Position numbers and translations under genes: made by a program. DNA of 39,948 nt, taken from IMG/VR virus record IMGVR_UViG_3300046542_000628, positions 1-39,948 of that record. One strand, 5' to 3'. The DNA comes from a virus. Shown one piece after another: positions 1 to 8,500 of this stretch. The notes under the pieces are model-generated. The model saw only the letters and a list, made by a program, of their open reading frames with translations. It had not been told where the DNA came from and did not search any database. Each line of letters opens with the position of its first letter. Position 1 is the first letter of the stretch.

Positions 1-288
1 TTCAATCCATTCAACTTCAGGAGATGAAGATTTCTTGCGCACGGCCTCTTCGAACTTTTCGAGTGCGGAAGAGGCGGCATGCTTGCGCAACGCATCTTCA
101 ATCCATTCGACTTCAGGAGATGAAGATTTCTTGCGCACGGCCTCTTCGAACTTTTCGAGTGCGGAAGAGCCGGCACGCTTGCGCAACGCATCTTCAATCC
201 ATTCGACTTCGGGAGACGAGGATTTCTTTCGCACGGCCTCTTCGAACTTTTCGAGTGCGGAAGATACGGACTGTTTGCTTAATGCTTT
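1..288. repeat. 96-bp in-frame tandem repeat, three copies
   Basis: Units begin at 1, 97 and 193 with a period of exactly 96 bp. The units at 1 and 97 differ at only three positions by eye. The unit at 193, which is first in the protein, is more diverged at its outer edge. The period is a multiple of three, so copy number can change without breaking the frame. More copies may lie left of base 1. Confidence 0.95.
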
Positions 289-429
289 TTCTATCTGAGC
301 GAATAATGAATTGGTGTGGCCTCTATGGATTTCCGCAACCTTATAGAATCCATTACTAGGAGTCACCCAGTGCTGAGATCCTTCATGCGGTGACTCAACA
401 GAAAATTGATAATTAGTCTTCTTATCCAT
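1..429 (-). CDS. 32-residue-repeat protein, partial (runs off left edge)
   Basis: No family recognised. The frame is open from ATG at 429 to base 1 (143 codons) and continues outside the window. About 50 unique residues are followed by three copies of a 32-residue unit (cores SSALEKFEEAVRKK and SPEVEWIEDALRK). Each unit looks like two charged amphipathic helices joined by a Ser/Pro turn, which suggests a soluble helical-repeat scaffold or binding surface (inference). AGAGG lies 4 nt before the ATG. The start is only 8 nt after the stop of the upstream membrane protein gene, so the two are probably co-translated partners. They lie beyond the lysis genes, where lysogenic-conversion or defence cargo is common. 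Confidence 0.75.
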   Translation of the reverse strand, partial: MDKKTNYQFSVESPHEGSQHWVTPSNGFYKVAEIHRGHTNSLFAQIEKALSKQSVSSALEKFEEAVRKKSSSPEVEWIEDALRKRAGSSALEKFEEAVRKKSSSPEVEWIEDALRKHAASSALEKFEEAVRKKSSSPEVEWIE

Positions 430-437
430 AAAACCTC

Positions 438-1037
438 TTATTTATCCACTTCGGTGGAAATTGCCGATGGGATCTGCTTCACGGCAGATTCCTGGATTTT
501 CGCCTCAATGGATGCAAGTACCTTTTCCATTTTCGATAGAGATTCACTTATTTCGGCATGGATTTTCTCTTTTCTCTCAGATTTCTCATAAATAAGCTGT
601 TTCGACTTTTCTACTTGGTTTATCTCAAATGAGTTGCTTGCTGTCACAAGTGCAAAAATAGCACTAAGAAATGTGCCTGCGTAGAAATATGAAGATCCTT
701 TTTGCTGCTCTCGATACAAAGCCCTGCTTGCTCGTTTCACTTCTGGCGAGTCGGCGTCATTTTGGAGAGTTTGATCAGTAAACTCTTTATTTAGCTGAAA
801 AGAATTTAGCAAAAATCTTATCGCCGCCACAAAGCAGAGCAAGCCTCCGCAACAAATCACAATCTCTGCAATGTTTGCAGCTCCTTTAGCAGCCAGAAAA
901 GTCCCCAAAAGGCCTATTCCCGCCGCAGATAGAGTTAACAACTGCTTATCTTTCTCCAAATCCAGAGAAAGCACATGAGCGAGCAATATATCATCTTCAG
1001 ACGACTTCGTTGTGGATTCGGTGTTATCGGATAGCAT
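438..1037 (-). CDS. Three-helix membrane protein with coiled-coil tail, cargo gene
   Basis: 199 residues, no recognised family. Hydrophobic segments at about residues 33-51, 56-77 and 115-134 suggest three membrane helices. The lysine/glutamate-rich stretch at about 140-183 looks like a coiled coil. The gene is clearly AT-richer than the phage genes beside it, which points to separate acquisition. It is followed after 8 nt by the repeat-protein gene. A membrane anchor plus a helical-repeat partner next to the phage end is compatible with superinfection exclusion, abortive infection or another lysogen trait. That role is inferred from position and topology only. Confidence 0.75.
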   Translation of the reverse strand: MLSDNTESTTKSSEDDILLAHVLSLDLEKDKQLLTLSAAGIGLLGTFLAAKGAANIAEIVICCGGLLCFVAAIRFLLNSFQLNKEFTDQTLQNDADSPEVKRASRALYREQQKGSSYFYAGTFLSAIFALVTASNSFEINQVEKSKQLIYEKSERKEKIHAEISESLSKMEKVLASIEAKIQESAVKQIPSAISTEVDK

Positions 1038-1443
1038 TATTCAAAATGACGACAGTTATTAAAATACAACACCCATTATCGATGCATGCGAATCTGCACG
1101 ACATCCACCAATAAATTTGGTTAATTATTAAATCCAAAAATATAACCAGAAAAATCCATAGGCCAATTAAATTATATAAAACTTACAGGTCACCAGTGGT
1201 GATATAAATCCGACAGCAGTGCTGTTTAAATATTTATTAAAAATCATGCCCATCAACAAAAGAGTGCACCGATTTTCTTTTGGAGCATAAAATTTAACCA
1301 AGAGCATAGCTTTTTTTGCGGTGATTGTGTGGACATCCTTATCGCTCCAGCGGATGCAGCGCTGGCACATCGATCAAATATTTCGCAAACGACATCCCAG
1401 CATATCCGACAGCGGCTACACGAATACTCAGGGCTTCGCACAA
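1038..1443. other. Intergenic region with composition junction
   Basis: From 1038 to about 1320 the sequence is very AT-rich and probably holds the minus-strand promoter of the membrane-protein gene. Near 1330 it turns GC-rich, matching the phage lysis genes. The change marks a likely insertion boundary of the two-gene cargo unit. A 64-codon minus ORF (1447-1253) starts with an ATGA overlap on the Rz1 stop but runs across this boundary, so it is not called as a gene. Confidence 0.6.
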
Positions 1444-1803
1444 TCATCGAGCACCCTCGCCGAAGCTCGAAATGACCCGAAGCTTACAATTTTCCAACGC
1501 CGCAACCAGCTTCACCTCATAGCCCTCACGTCGGTCAATCTCGGCCAGAGACGCGCGCAGCAGATCGAACGGGTCCGCGTCTTCGGCCAGGGCCTCGGTC
1601 GGCATGCTGGGTCGGTCAGGGCTTGCCTCGCGGCATTCCACGGGCACGGGCACCTTGATGGTCTGGATCTCGACGCGCGGCGCGCTCGCGCAGCCGCCCA
1701 GGGCCAGCGCGGCCAGCAGCAGCGAACCTTGCAAAATCCGCGATGTGTCAACCGACCGTTGTTGCATTTTTTGGGATATGTCAACCAAGGCGGCACGCGT
1801 CAT
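1444..1803 (-). CDS. Rz1-like outer-membrane spanin lipoprotein
   Basis: 119 residues. A basic N-terminus and hydrophobic stretch end in the lipobox LALGGC, so the mature protein should be lipidated and anchored in the outer membrane. With Rz it forms the spanin complex that fuses inner and outer membranes in the last step of lysis. Start at 1803 chosen because ATG overlaps the Rz stop as ATGA and has a strong GAGGAGG about 8 nt upstream. An internal ATG at 1767 would give a shorter signal peptide. It is longer than lambda Rz1 and lies after rather than fully inside Rz, a common arrangement. Confidence 0.8.
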   Translation of the reverse strand: MTRAALVDISQKMQQRSVDTSRILQGSLLLAALALGGCASAPRVEIQTIKVPVPVECREASPDRPSMPTEALAEDADPFDLLRASLAEIDRREGYEVKLVAALENCKLRVISSFGEGAR

Positions 1804-2192
1804 GGCTTGGCCCTCCTCTTGAGCCAGGCCGACCCGAGTGCCTGCACGCTCGCGCATGCATCGCCAGGCGCGGCCGGCGCCGTGGACAGCGTGTAGTCGG
1901 CGCGCTGATTCAGCGCCTGGGCATGCGCTGCCGCCGCCGCGCGCGCTGGTGCGGCCCAGGCCTGACGCTGCGCTGCCGCACTCTCCAGCCCCTCCACACC
2001 ATCGCTGCAGGCCTGGGCCGCACCGCGCGCGCCGTCGCGCTCACGCTCCACGCCAGTTATCGCTGCGCGCGCGGCCGCCGTTGCATCGCGCTGCCCCAGG
2101 TAGGCCCAGCCCAGCACGCCATTGGCCGCCAGGCTGAACAGCAGCAGCACGGCCAGCAGCTGCCAGGCGTAGGCTTTGATTTGGCCGATCAT
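1800..2192 (-). CDS. Rz-like inner-membrane spanin
   Basis: 130 residues. Starts MIGQIKAYAWQLLAV, with one N-terminal membrane helix (about residues 8-30) and an Ala/Arg-rich periplasmic helix with two cysteines. This is the usual i-spanin plan. It should sit in the inner membrane and bind the Rz1 lipoprotein across the periplasm. ATG at 2192 overlaps the endolysin stop as ATGA, which fixes the start. A longer frame upstream of this ATG is only the endolysin read out of frame. Confidence 0.8.
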   Translation of the reverse strand: MIGQIKAYAWQLLAVLLLFSLAANGVLGWAYLGQRDATAAARAAITGVERERDGARGAAQACSDGVEGLESAAAQRQAWAAPARAAAAAHAQALNQRADYTLSTAPAAPGDACASVQALGSAWLKRRAKP

Positions 2193-2614
2193 TGCCACAC
2201 CCCCGATTTCATTTGCGTGGACAGGCGCTGCGCGCGCGCCGGGGTCTGCGTGGCCCACTTGCTGCGCAGCATGCCGGCCGCCGCGCCCGCGTAGTCGCCC
2301 GCCTTCACCATGGACAGGGTGTTCTTGAAGCCGAGCAGACCGTCGACGCCCATCTGGAATGCCATGTTCAGCATGACGCCGAAGCGTGCCGGGTCGAGCT
2401 GGGCCATCCACGGCGCGCGGCGCAGCAGCTCGGCCTGGCGCTTGTCGATGTCGTTGCTCAGCAGGTATGCCGATTCTTCGGCCGTGATGCCGCCGCCCTT
2501 GCGCTTGTCGATCATGCGGCCTACGCCGATCGTCAAATAGCCCAGGTGGTCGGCGTAGGCGCTCAGGACCTCGCCCTCATCGCGGCGCAGCTGCTTGGTC
2601 AGTTCTGTCTTCAT
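2189..2614 (-). CDS. Endolysin, T4-lysozyme type muramidase (GH24)
   Basis: 141 residues. The N-terminal RRDEGEVLSAYAD followed by HLGYLTIGVG matches the active site of phage T4-type lysozymes, with Glu13, Asp22 and Thr28 in the spacing of T4 E11/D20/T26. It cleaves the glycan strands of peptidoglycan. There is no N-terminal signal-anchor, so release should depend on the holin encoded just upstream (overlap ATGA at 2611-2614). Length is slightly below T4 lysozyme (164). Confidence 0.93.
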   Translation of the reverse strand: MKTELTKQLRRDEGEVLSAYADHLGYLTIGVGRMIDKRKGGGITAEESAYLLSNDIDKRQAELLRRAPWMAQLDPARFGVMLNMAFQMGVDGLLGFKNTLSMVKAGDYAGAAAGMLRSKWATQTPARAQRLSTQMKSGVWQ

Positions 2615-3018
2615 GGAGCCTCCTTCTCTTGATCGATTCCCAGCTTCTTCTCAAGCACCTTCTGGCCTGCAGACTCGACCCAGATCAGCCCCTTGGCGCC
2701 GGCGTGGCCACTCATCCCGACGATGGCCGAGGTAAGCAGCGGATTGAGGGTGAAGTACTCGCAGAGCCAGAACGCCACCAGCCCGGCGAAGGCGCTCACG
2801 CAAAGCTCGCCTATCAGCGACGAGAGATTCCAGGCCAGGATCTCGCCGCGGCGGACTTTCATCCACCACGACGCAAGGCCGCCGAGCAAGGCCGTGCCCA
2901 GCACGATCCCGTATTCCTGCAGCGAGTAGCTGAGGGGCGTTTTGACCACCGACTGCGCCCACACGGCGATGGGCACCAGCAGGTGCAGGCTGATGAGTAG
3001 AGAGATAAATATGCGCAT
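2611..3018 (-). CDS. Holin, LydA / holin superfamily III-like
   Basis: 135 residues. An N-terminal hydrophobic helix (residues about 3-21), two further helices (about 37-52 and 67-87) and a Gly-rich C-terminal segment before a charged tail. The stretch LGGLASWWMKVRRGE and the later GMSGHAGAKG resemble P1 LydA-type holins. It should form the membrane lesions that let the endolysin out. ATGA overlap with the endolysin supports the assignment. The intrinsic terminator at 3038-3060 separates it from the tail genes. Confidence 0.82.
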   Translation of the reverse strand: MRIFISLLISLHLLVPIAVWAQSVVKTPLSYSLQEYGIVLGTALLGGLASWWMKVRRGEILAWNLSSLIGELCVSAFAGLVAFWLCEYFTLNPLLTSAIVGMSGHAGAKGLIWVESAGQKVLEKKLGIDQEKEAP

Positions 3019-3037
3019 CAGCTATTCCGTTCGGGCA

Positions 3038-3060
3038 TAAAAAAACCCGCCGTAGCGGGT
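3038..3060 (-). terminator. Intrinsic terminator between tail and lysis genes
   Basis: Read on the minus strand: ACCCGC-TACG-GCGGGT followed by seven T. It lies between the gene ending at 3080 and the holin start at 3018, so lysis-gene expression would need read-through (Q-type antitermination) or its own promoter. Confidence 0.85.
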
Positions 3061-3079
3061 GCGGGTGGAGCGGCGCCGG

Positions 3080-3490
3080 TCAAAGCGTGACCGCCATTCG
3101 GAATAGGTCATCGAGCTGCTCGGGCGTGCCGCCCAGCTGCGCCCACATGGCTTGCACGAACGGGTTACCGCGCTCCCAGGTGTGGGCCTCGTACTCAATC
3201 TGAGCATCGCGGCGCTCGAGCGGATCGGAAATGGCCGCGATTGCCGCCTCCACATCGTCAAGGTGCCCGTGGACCAGCAGCGCGCGTTGGCCCTGGCGGC
3301 GGGTGCAGGAGTGCGGCACGGGGTCGGATCCCGGCTCGGGCGCAGGCGGCGGACTGAATGCCGCCCCGTCGTAGAGCCAACCGATGGCCACGCCGGCAGT
3401 CGCTAGAACCCAGTTGGATTCCAGCGCCTTCGTGGCCAACGCCATGTTTACGACGACGCCGTTTTCAATGATTGCGTATGTCTTTGCCAT
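3080..3490 (-). CDS. Tail-fibre-associated / assembly-like protein
   Basis: 136 residues from ATG at 3490; an ATG at 3502 is possible but overlaps the previous gene, and GGTGGTAAG sits just before 3490. N-terminus MAKTYAIIENGVVVNMALA, then a residue-rich linker SPPPAPEPGSDP and a helical C-terminus. This layout is usual for small proteins encoded right after phage tail fibres, some of which are fibre chaperones or are carried on the tail tip. Exact function is not certain. Confidence 0.6.
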   Translation of the reverse strand: MAKTYAIIENGVVVNMALATKALESNWVLATAGVAIGWLYDGAAFSPPPAPEPGSDPVPHSCTRRQGQRALLVHGHLDDVEAAIAAISDPLERRDAQIEYEAHTWERGNPFVQAMWAQLGGTPEQLDDLFRMAVTL

Positions 3491-3492
3491 GC

Positions 3493-4605
3493 TTACCACC
3501 ATGTGAGTCGTGCTTTTCCTGGAGCGCCAGCACCGGAGGTGCAGGTTCCGCTACTCGCCTGAAGTCGAGCCCCGCCGCCGCCGCCCGAAGGGAACTGGCC
3601 AGGGCTCCCGGTCACTCCCGTGACCGTTCCTGTCGCGCCGGCACCTCCTGCACCTGCCGAAAATGAAGCGCCTGCAGTCCGCCAGCCAGCTACCCCCGAT
3701 CCGGCGCCGCCACCGCCTCCGCCGAAAACCGAGCCGCCACCACCGCCTGAAAAATTTCGTGCATTCTCGACAGTGGCAGAGCCAGTTCCACCGCCAGACC
3801 CGCCGTTCGCGCCACGTACTGCATTCATGGGAGAAGTAGCGCCTCCCCCTGGACTCGAGCCTAGGCCGCCCAAAGCCGTCAGCCCTTGGAAACTGGAATT
3901 TCCCCCAGGCAACCCCACCGCAATGTTTGACGTCCCCGCAGCCGTGTGCACCACCGCGGCGCCCCCGGCACCCACAGTAAGAGTCGTACTTGCCGCCAGG
4001 CTAGCCACCGGTATGACCTGAGACGCATAGGAGCCGCCTTCGCCGCCGGTCATATCGCCGGCACTGGAGCCTCCAGAACAGCCGCCTGACCCACCACCGC
4101 CCCAAAGCTCTACGAGCACGTAGGTGGCAGTGCCAAAAATGGACTTGTTGATGGACTGCGACGCTGTGTATTCCTGCGAGCCGCGAGCGTTCACTACCGC
4201 CCAGCCGGCGCCCGTCTCGTCGGGAAGCACCACGAGTGCCTGACCTGCCTTGCCCACCATCGAAGGCAGGCCTGCAGCGGCACCCGCGGCGGCGGCGGCC
4301 ACCAATGCCGCCTGCTTTGCAGCCTCGGAGCGGTCGGCCTCATCGCGACTCCGGTTCGCCTGGTTGTTTGCCGTGCCCGCGCTGCCAGCTGCTGCCGCCG
4401 CCGCATCACCCGCAATCACAGCGCGTTCATTGGCTGCGACTGCGTTTTGATAGGTCGCCGCGGTCGCTGCATTGATTTGCGGGACCATGGCTTCCTGCGC
4501 CTCGATCGTTGCGAAGCTCTTCGCGTCAAATTGCTCCTCCGTGTCGATCGGGCGCGGGCCCACCGGTAGCAAATCAATGGGAGTTGGTTGGATAGGTGCC
4601 GTCAT
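3493..4605 (-). CDS. Glycine-rich tail fibre / receptor-binding protein
   Basis: 370 residues. The N-terminal half is an Ala-rich helical region (about 25-115). The C-terminal half (about 150-370) is built of glycine runs separated by short conserved blocks and ends in KARLTWW. Glycine-rich tail-tip domains of this kind form polyglycine helices in adhesins such as phage S16 gp38, and bind the host receptor. It overlaps its neighbour by ATGA at 4602-4605 and ends just before the small protein at 3490. It is the best candidate for a host-range determinant. Confidence 0.75.
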   Translation of the reverse strand: MTAPIQPTPIDLLPVGPRPIDTEEQFDAKSFATIEAQEAMVPQINAATAATYQNAVAANERAVIAGDAAAAAAGSAGTANNQANRSRDEADRSEAAKQAALVAAAAAGAAAGLPSMVGKAGQALVVLPDETGAGWAVVNARGSQEYTASQSINKSIFGTATYVLVELWGGGGSGGCSGGSSAGDMTGGEGGSYASQVIPVASLAASTTLTVGAGGAAVVHTAAGTSNIAVGLPGGNSSFQGLTALGGLGSSPGGGATSPMNAVRGANGGSGGGTGSATVENARNFSGGGGGSVFGGGGGGAGSGVAGWRTAGASFSAGAGGAGATGTVTGVTGSPGQFPSGGGGGARLQASSGTCTSGAGAPGKARLTWW

Positions 4606-5507
4606 GTAAGGCTCTCCAGTTCTAGTTCGCTGTCTGCGTAGTCGTAGTAGTTCAAGAGCACTTCGAAGTTCTTGATGAATCCGTAGATCGTGGTGCTCTC
4701 AAATCGCTCGGAGCCAATCCAAAGGCAAGCCGTCGCGCGGCACTCCACGGCATAGGCCTTGAATGCGTCAACTTCGCTGGCGCGCAGCAGCATCGAAAAG
4801 CCGGCCCTGCTTGAAAACGCGCCCTCAATCACGTCCAGGTCGCCGTATTCGTTACGGCCCTTTTTCGAGTAGTCGTCAAAGCCCACGCGCGCGCCCTTCT
4901 TGACGCCCAGCGTGAAGTCGCGCCGCACGCCAACAAGCAGCACGCCCACGGCCAGGTCGGCAGCGCCCTCAATGTCGATCAGGATCTCGGTGCCGGGGAT
5001 GGCATTCAGATTGCTGAATAGCGCCTGCGTTTGCCTGCGCCGCTCGCTGAAGTAGAAGGACCACCAACCAGCACGCAGAGGAAGGCGGCGCAGGCTCGCC
5101 GTGTTGTCGTAGATAAATCCGTAGGTGGGATGCCACACGCGCACACGAATGCTCGATGCGCCAATGACGTTGAGCACACCCACGTAGTTGACGCTCTTGC
5201 CGACCTTGATGCGATAGCTCATGGAGCCGGCCTGCTTGGTCTGGCTGCTGATCGACTTGTCGAAAAGCTTCCAACGATTCACCGGGCCCCGACTACGCCA
5301 CTTATCGGTAGCTGTAGCCGGGTTGTAGCCGGCGTTGGATGCCGCGACGCTTTCGTAGATCACATGCTCATAAATCACAAGCTGACCAACGGCATAGGTG
5401 GTGGCGTTCAACCACACAGGGTGGTCGTTCTCCGGCACCGTGCTGCTGACCAGCATTGCGGGCGTCACAATCACCGGCTTCACCGATGACAGTTTGCTGA
5501 TGCTCAT
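4602..5507 (-). CDS. Tail tip / baseplate protein
   Basis: 301 residues. Near residues 31-70 is a small domain with WLNATTYAVGQLVIY and a later YESVAASNAGYNPAT, resembling chitin-binding-like (CBM5/12-type) modules found in phage tail proteins. The middle is beta-rich and not recognised. Start ATG at 5507 overlaps the tape-measure stop as ATGA. Position between tape measure and fibre, where siphoviruses carry distal tail and hub proteins, supports a tail-tip role. It is shorter than a lambda J-type hub and no separate J/L/K/I set is visible here. Confidence 0.65.
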   Translation of the reverse strand: MSISKLSSVKPVIVTPAMLVSSTVPENDHPVWLNATTYAVGQLVIYEHVIYESVAASNAGYNPATATDKWRSRGPVNRWKLFDKSISSQTKQAGSMSYRIKVGKSVNYVGVLNVIGASSIRVRVWHPTYGFIYDNTASLRRLPLRAGWWSFYFSERRRQTQALFSNLNAIPGTEILIDIEGAADLAVGVLLVGVRRDFTLGVKKGARVGFDDYSKKGRNEYGDLDVIEGAFSSRAGFSMLLRASEVDAFKAYAVECRATACLWIGSERFESTTIYGFIKNFEVLLNYYDYADSELELESLT

Positions 5508-8500
5508 GCTGGGGTTTCCTCTCGAATTTTCGGCATCCCGCTTGCGTCCCAGCGCTTGAGCAATCGGGCCACCTCGGCGCTCAAGCGCACAATCTGGCCG
5601 GCTTGTTCTCGACGGTCTTCGCGGGAAGCGCGCAGCTCTGCCAGCAGTGCATCGTTGTTGCTGCTGCCGGACGGGACCATAGGCATACGGAACGACCGGT
5701 TCTCAGCCGCCGTCAGAACGCGCTCGCCCATGTGCAGCTCTGCCTTGTACCCATCGAAGGGCACATAGCTCAAGCCGCCCGCGTGCGAGCCGTCCATGCG
5801 CATCGAGTCCATCACCGCCCCGGCAAGGCCAGCGATTGCCGGAATCAAGGACGTGCTTATGGCGCCCGCAAGCTCAGCAGGCAGGCTCTGCAGCGCCGCC
5901 GTGGTCATCACGCCCTGGTCGACCAGCTTCTGCGCCAGCGTTGCCTCGGTCTCGAAGGCCGTGGCCGACTCCACCAGCAGCTCATCGATCAGCTTTTGCG
6001 TTGCCGCGCTGATCGCGAACTGGCCTGCAGAGCTGGCCGCAACCGACTCCGCCGCGGCAATCTGGCGCTCGTACTGGCTGACCTGGCTGGACGCCGAGGC
6101 CTCCTGTATCGCCGCCGTGGCCGCAAGCTCTGCAGCGATCCGGCCCGACAGAACCGAGTAGTCCTGTTGGCTGACCGCCATCTGCTGCTCCAAGGCCAGA
6201 TAGCTGTTCGTAATGCCCTGCAGCTCTTGCATGGCGCCCACGTCGCCCGTGTTGACCTTTGCCAACAGGCCTTGGCGCTGGGCATCCAGTACGGCCAGGC
6301 GCTCCTTGTCGCCCAGCCCGGACGCCTCACTGAAGCCCAAAGACTTCGCGTAGTCACCCAGGCCCTGCGCCGCGCTCAGCAGCTGCTTTGCCGCGTTGAC
6401 CTGCTCGCGCGCCGCATTGGCCCGCGCCGTCGCCGCTGCAGCCTCCGCCTGGCGCGCCGCCTGCTGACCATTCCAGAGCCCCTGCTCGAGGTTGATGATC
6501 TGCTGCAGCGCTGCGACCCGGCCGTCAGTGGTTGTCGCATTGGCATAGCTGCCCTGCACGACACCCAGCTGCTGCGACAGGCCCGACGTGTTCCCGGTGT
6601 ACTGCGCGGCCAGGCCCGCCATCGTGCCGAAGTTCGACCAGGCGCCCGACATGGACTGCACCGCCGACTGCACCAGGTCATCGAAGAACTGTTTTGCGTA
6701 GTCGGCAGCCGAAGCAAATTCACCAGCCATGGCCAGCAGCTTCACAGCCAGCTCAGCCTGGCCCGAAGACATTGCCTCCTCGACCGTTTTACGGAACAGT
6801 TCTTTCGCCTTCTCGCCTTCGGCAGGGTCGATGTACAGCCCCATATCGGCCAGGGATTGCATCTGCACATCTCGCTGCCCCAGCGCACGCTCATGCTCGC
6901 TGTAGAAGCCCTGGTTGAAGGCACCAGCACCGCTGGCGAGCGCATCCATGCTGCCCGCAGCCGCCAGAAGGCGCGCTTGCATCTCGCTGGTGGCGCCAGA
7001 GAACATCACCATCGCGTTGCCGAGCTCGGCCCACGCATCGGGGGTGTCCTTCACCGCATCCAGCATCTGCTGCGCGTAATCGGCGGTCGATGCAAAGGCG
7101 CCCGACATCGCCAGCAACTGCGCCGCCAACTCGACTTGCCCCGAGCCCATGGCTTCTTGGACAGTCTTGCGGAAAAGCTCTTTCGCCGCATCACCCTGTG
7201 CAGGGTCGATGTACAGGCCCATGCGGGCCAGCGCCGCCATCTGCAACTCGCGTTGCTTCAAGGCGCGCTCGCCCTCGGTGTAGAAGCTCTCGTAGAACGC
7301 CCCTGCGTTGCTGCCGAGCGCCTCGACGCTGCCAGAGGCTGCAAGCAAGCGCGTCTGCACGTCGTCGGTGATGCCCGAGAACATCGCCATCGTCTTGCCC
7401 AGGCCCTCGAACATCGCCTTGACGGAGGCAATCTGCTGCAGTGCGGCGTTCAGGGTATCGATGTCCTTGGCCGTGGTCAGGATCTGGTCCGCCCATCCGG
7501 CAAGATCCATTGCCAGGAACACGTTTTTCATGTCCACGGCAATCGCGTTCAGGTACTCCTTGTTGCCTTCCTCGCCGTCTGCGAACACCCGCGGCGCCCA
7601 GCTGCTTGCGCGCGTGTCATCCCAGTTGATGAGCACCTGGCCCAGCTCGTCGGCGATCTTGAGGGAGCCCCACGCCCCGTCCTTGCTCGAGTCGTCGGCG
7701 AAGGCCGTGGCCACGCTGTAGCCTGCGGTCTTGCCGAAGGAGACCGCAAACGCGTCAAGCGTCTCGCCCAAGCCCTTCGCGATTCCGCTGACGCCCTCTT
7801 GAATGGCGGCGCTGTACTCGTCGCGGTGGCCCATGCCAAAGGAGCCCTGGTTGTAGATGCCCGCTCCGTCCTGAACGCCCGTCACCTTGCTGTAGATCGC
7901 GCCAGCACCCATGTGCTTGGTGCCAGAGGTATCCAGGCCATCCAGCAGGCCGCCCAGCACGCTACCGATCATCGTCCCGATGCCGGGGAAGATGTAGGTT
8001 CCGATTGCCGCGCCCGCCGCGGCGCCGACCTTTCCTTCAGACAAGGAATACAGCGCGCCCAGGTAGCCCGCGGCAGACCCGATGCCCCCTGACATGCCGG
8101 GGATGTCCTTCAGGTAGGTGTCCACACTGCCGATCGTGCGACTCAGGCCCATCATCGATGAGCCCATTTCCTGCCAGCCGTTGCTCACCAGCTTGAAGCT
8201 CGCATCCGACGCCCAGCCGCTTGCCGTGCTGCCCCAGCTGCTCCAGTCAGTGAAGCCGCCTCCAGGCATTCCGCCGCTGGCCGAGCTCGCACTCGAACCC
8301 GAGCCAGGCCCCATGCCCAGCGACTTCATCGCGCCTTGCACGCCGTAGTTCACCACCGGCTGCAGCACCAAGGTGGCAAACAGACGCTTGAGATATTGAG
8401 CCGCGTCCTTGCCGCCGCCCATGATGTAGTCGCTGAGCGTGCGGCCGATGAGCTCGGACGTTTTGTCCCACTCCTTCTCTATCTCCTTGGCCGCCTTTGC

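Noticed and set aside
1-288. Three regular 96-bp repeats as a possible CRISPR array
   Set aside because: Units are contiguous with no unique spacers, and the period is in frame with an open minus-strand gene.
1253-1447. 64-codon minus frame coupled to Rz1 by ATGA
   Set aside because: Crosses the composition junction near 1330 and has no recognisable features beyond a chance CSRCRIC; coupling alone is not enough.
5603-8092. 829-codon plus-strand open frame
   Set aside because: Lies fully antisense to the tape measure gene; an artefact of high GC at third positions. The translation is Arg/His/Leu-rich without domains.
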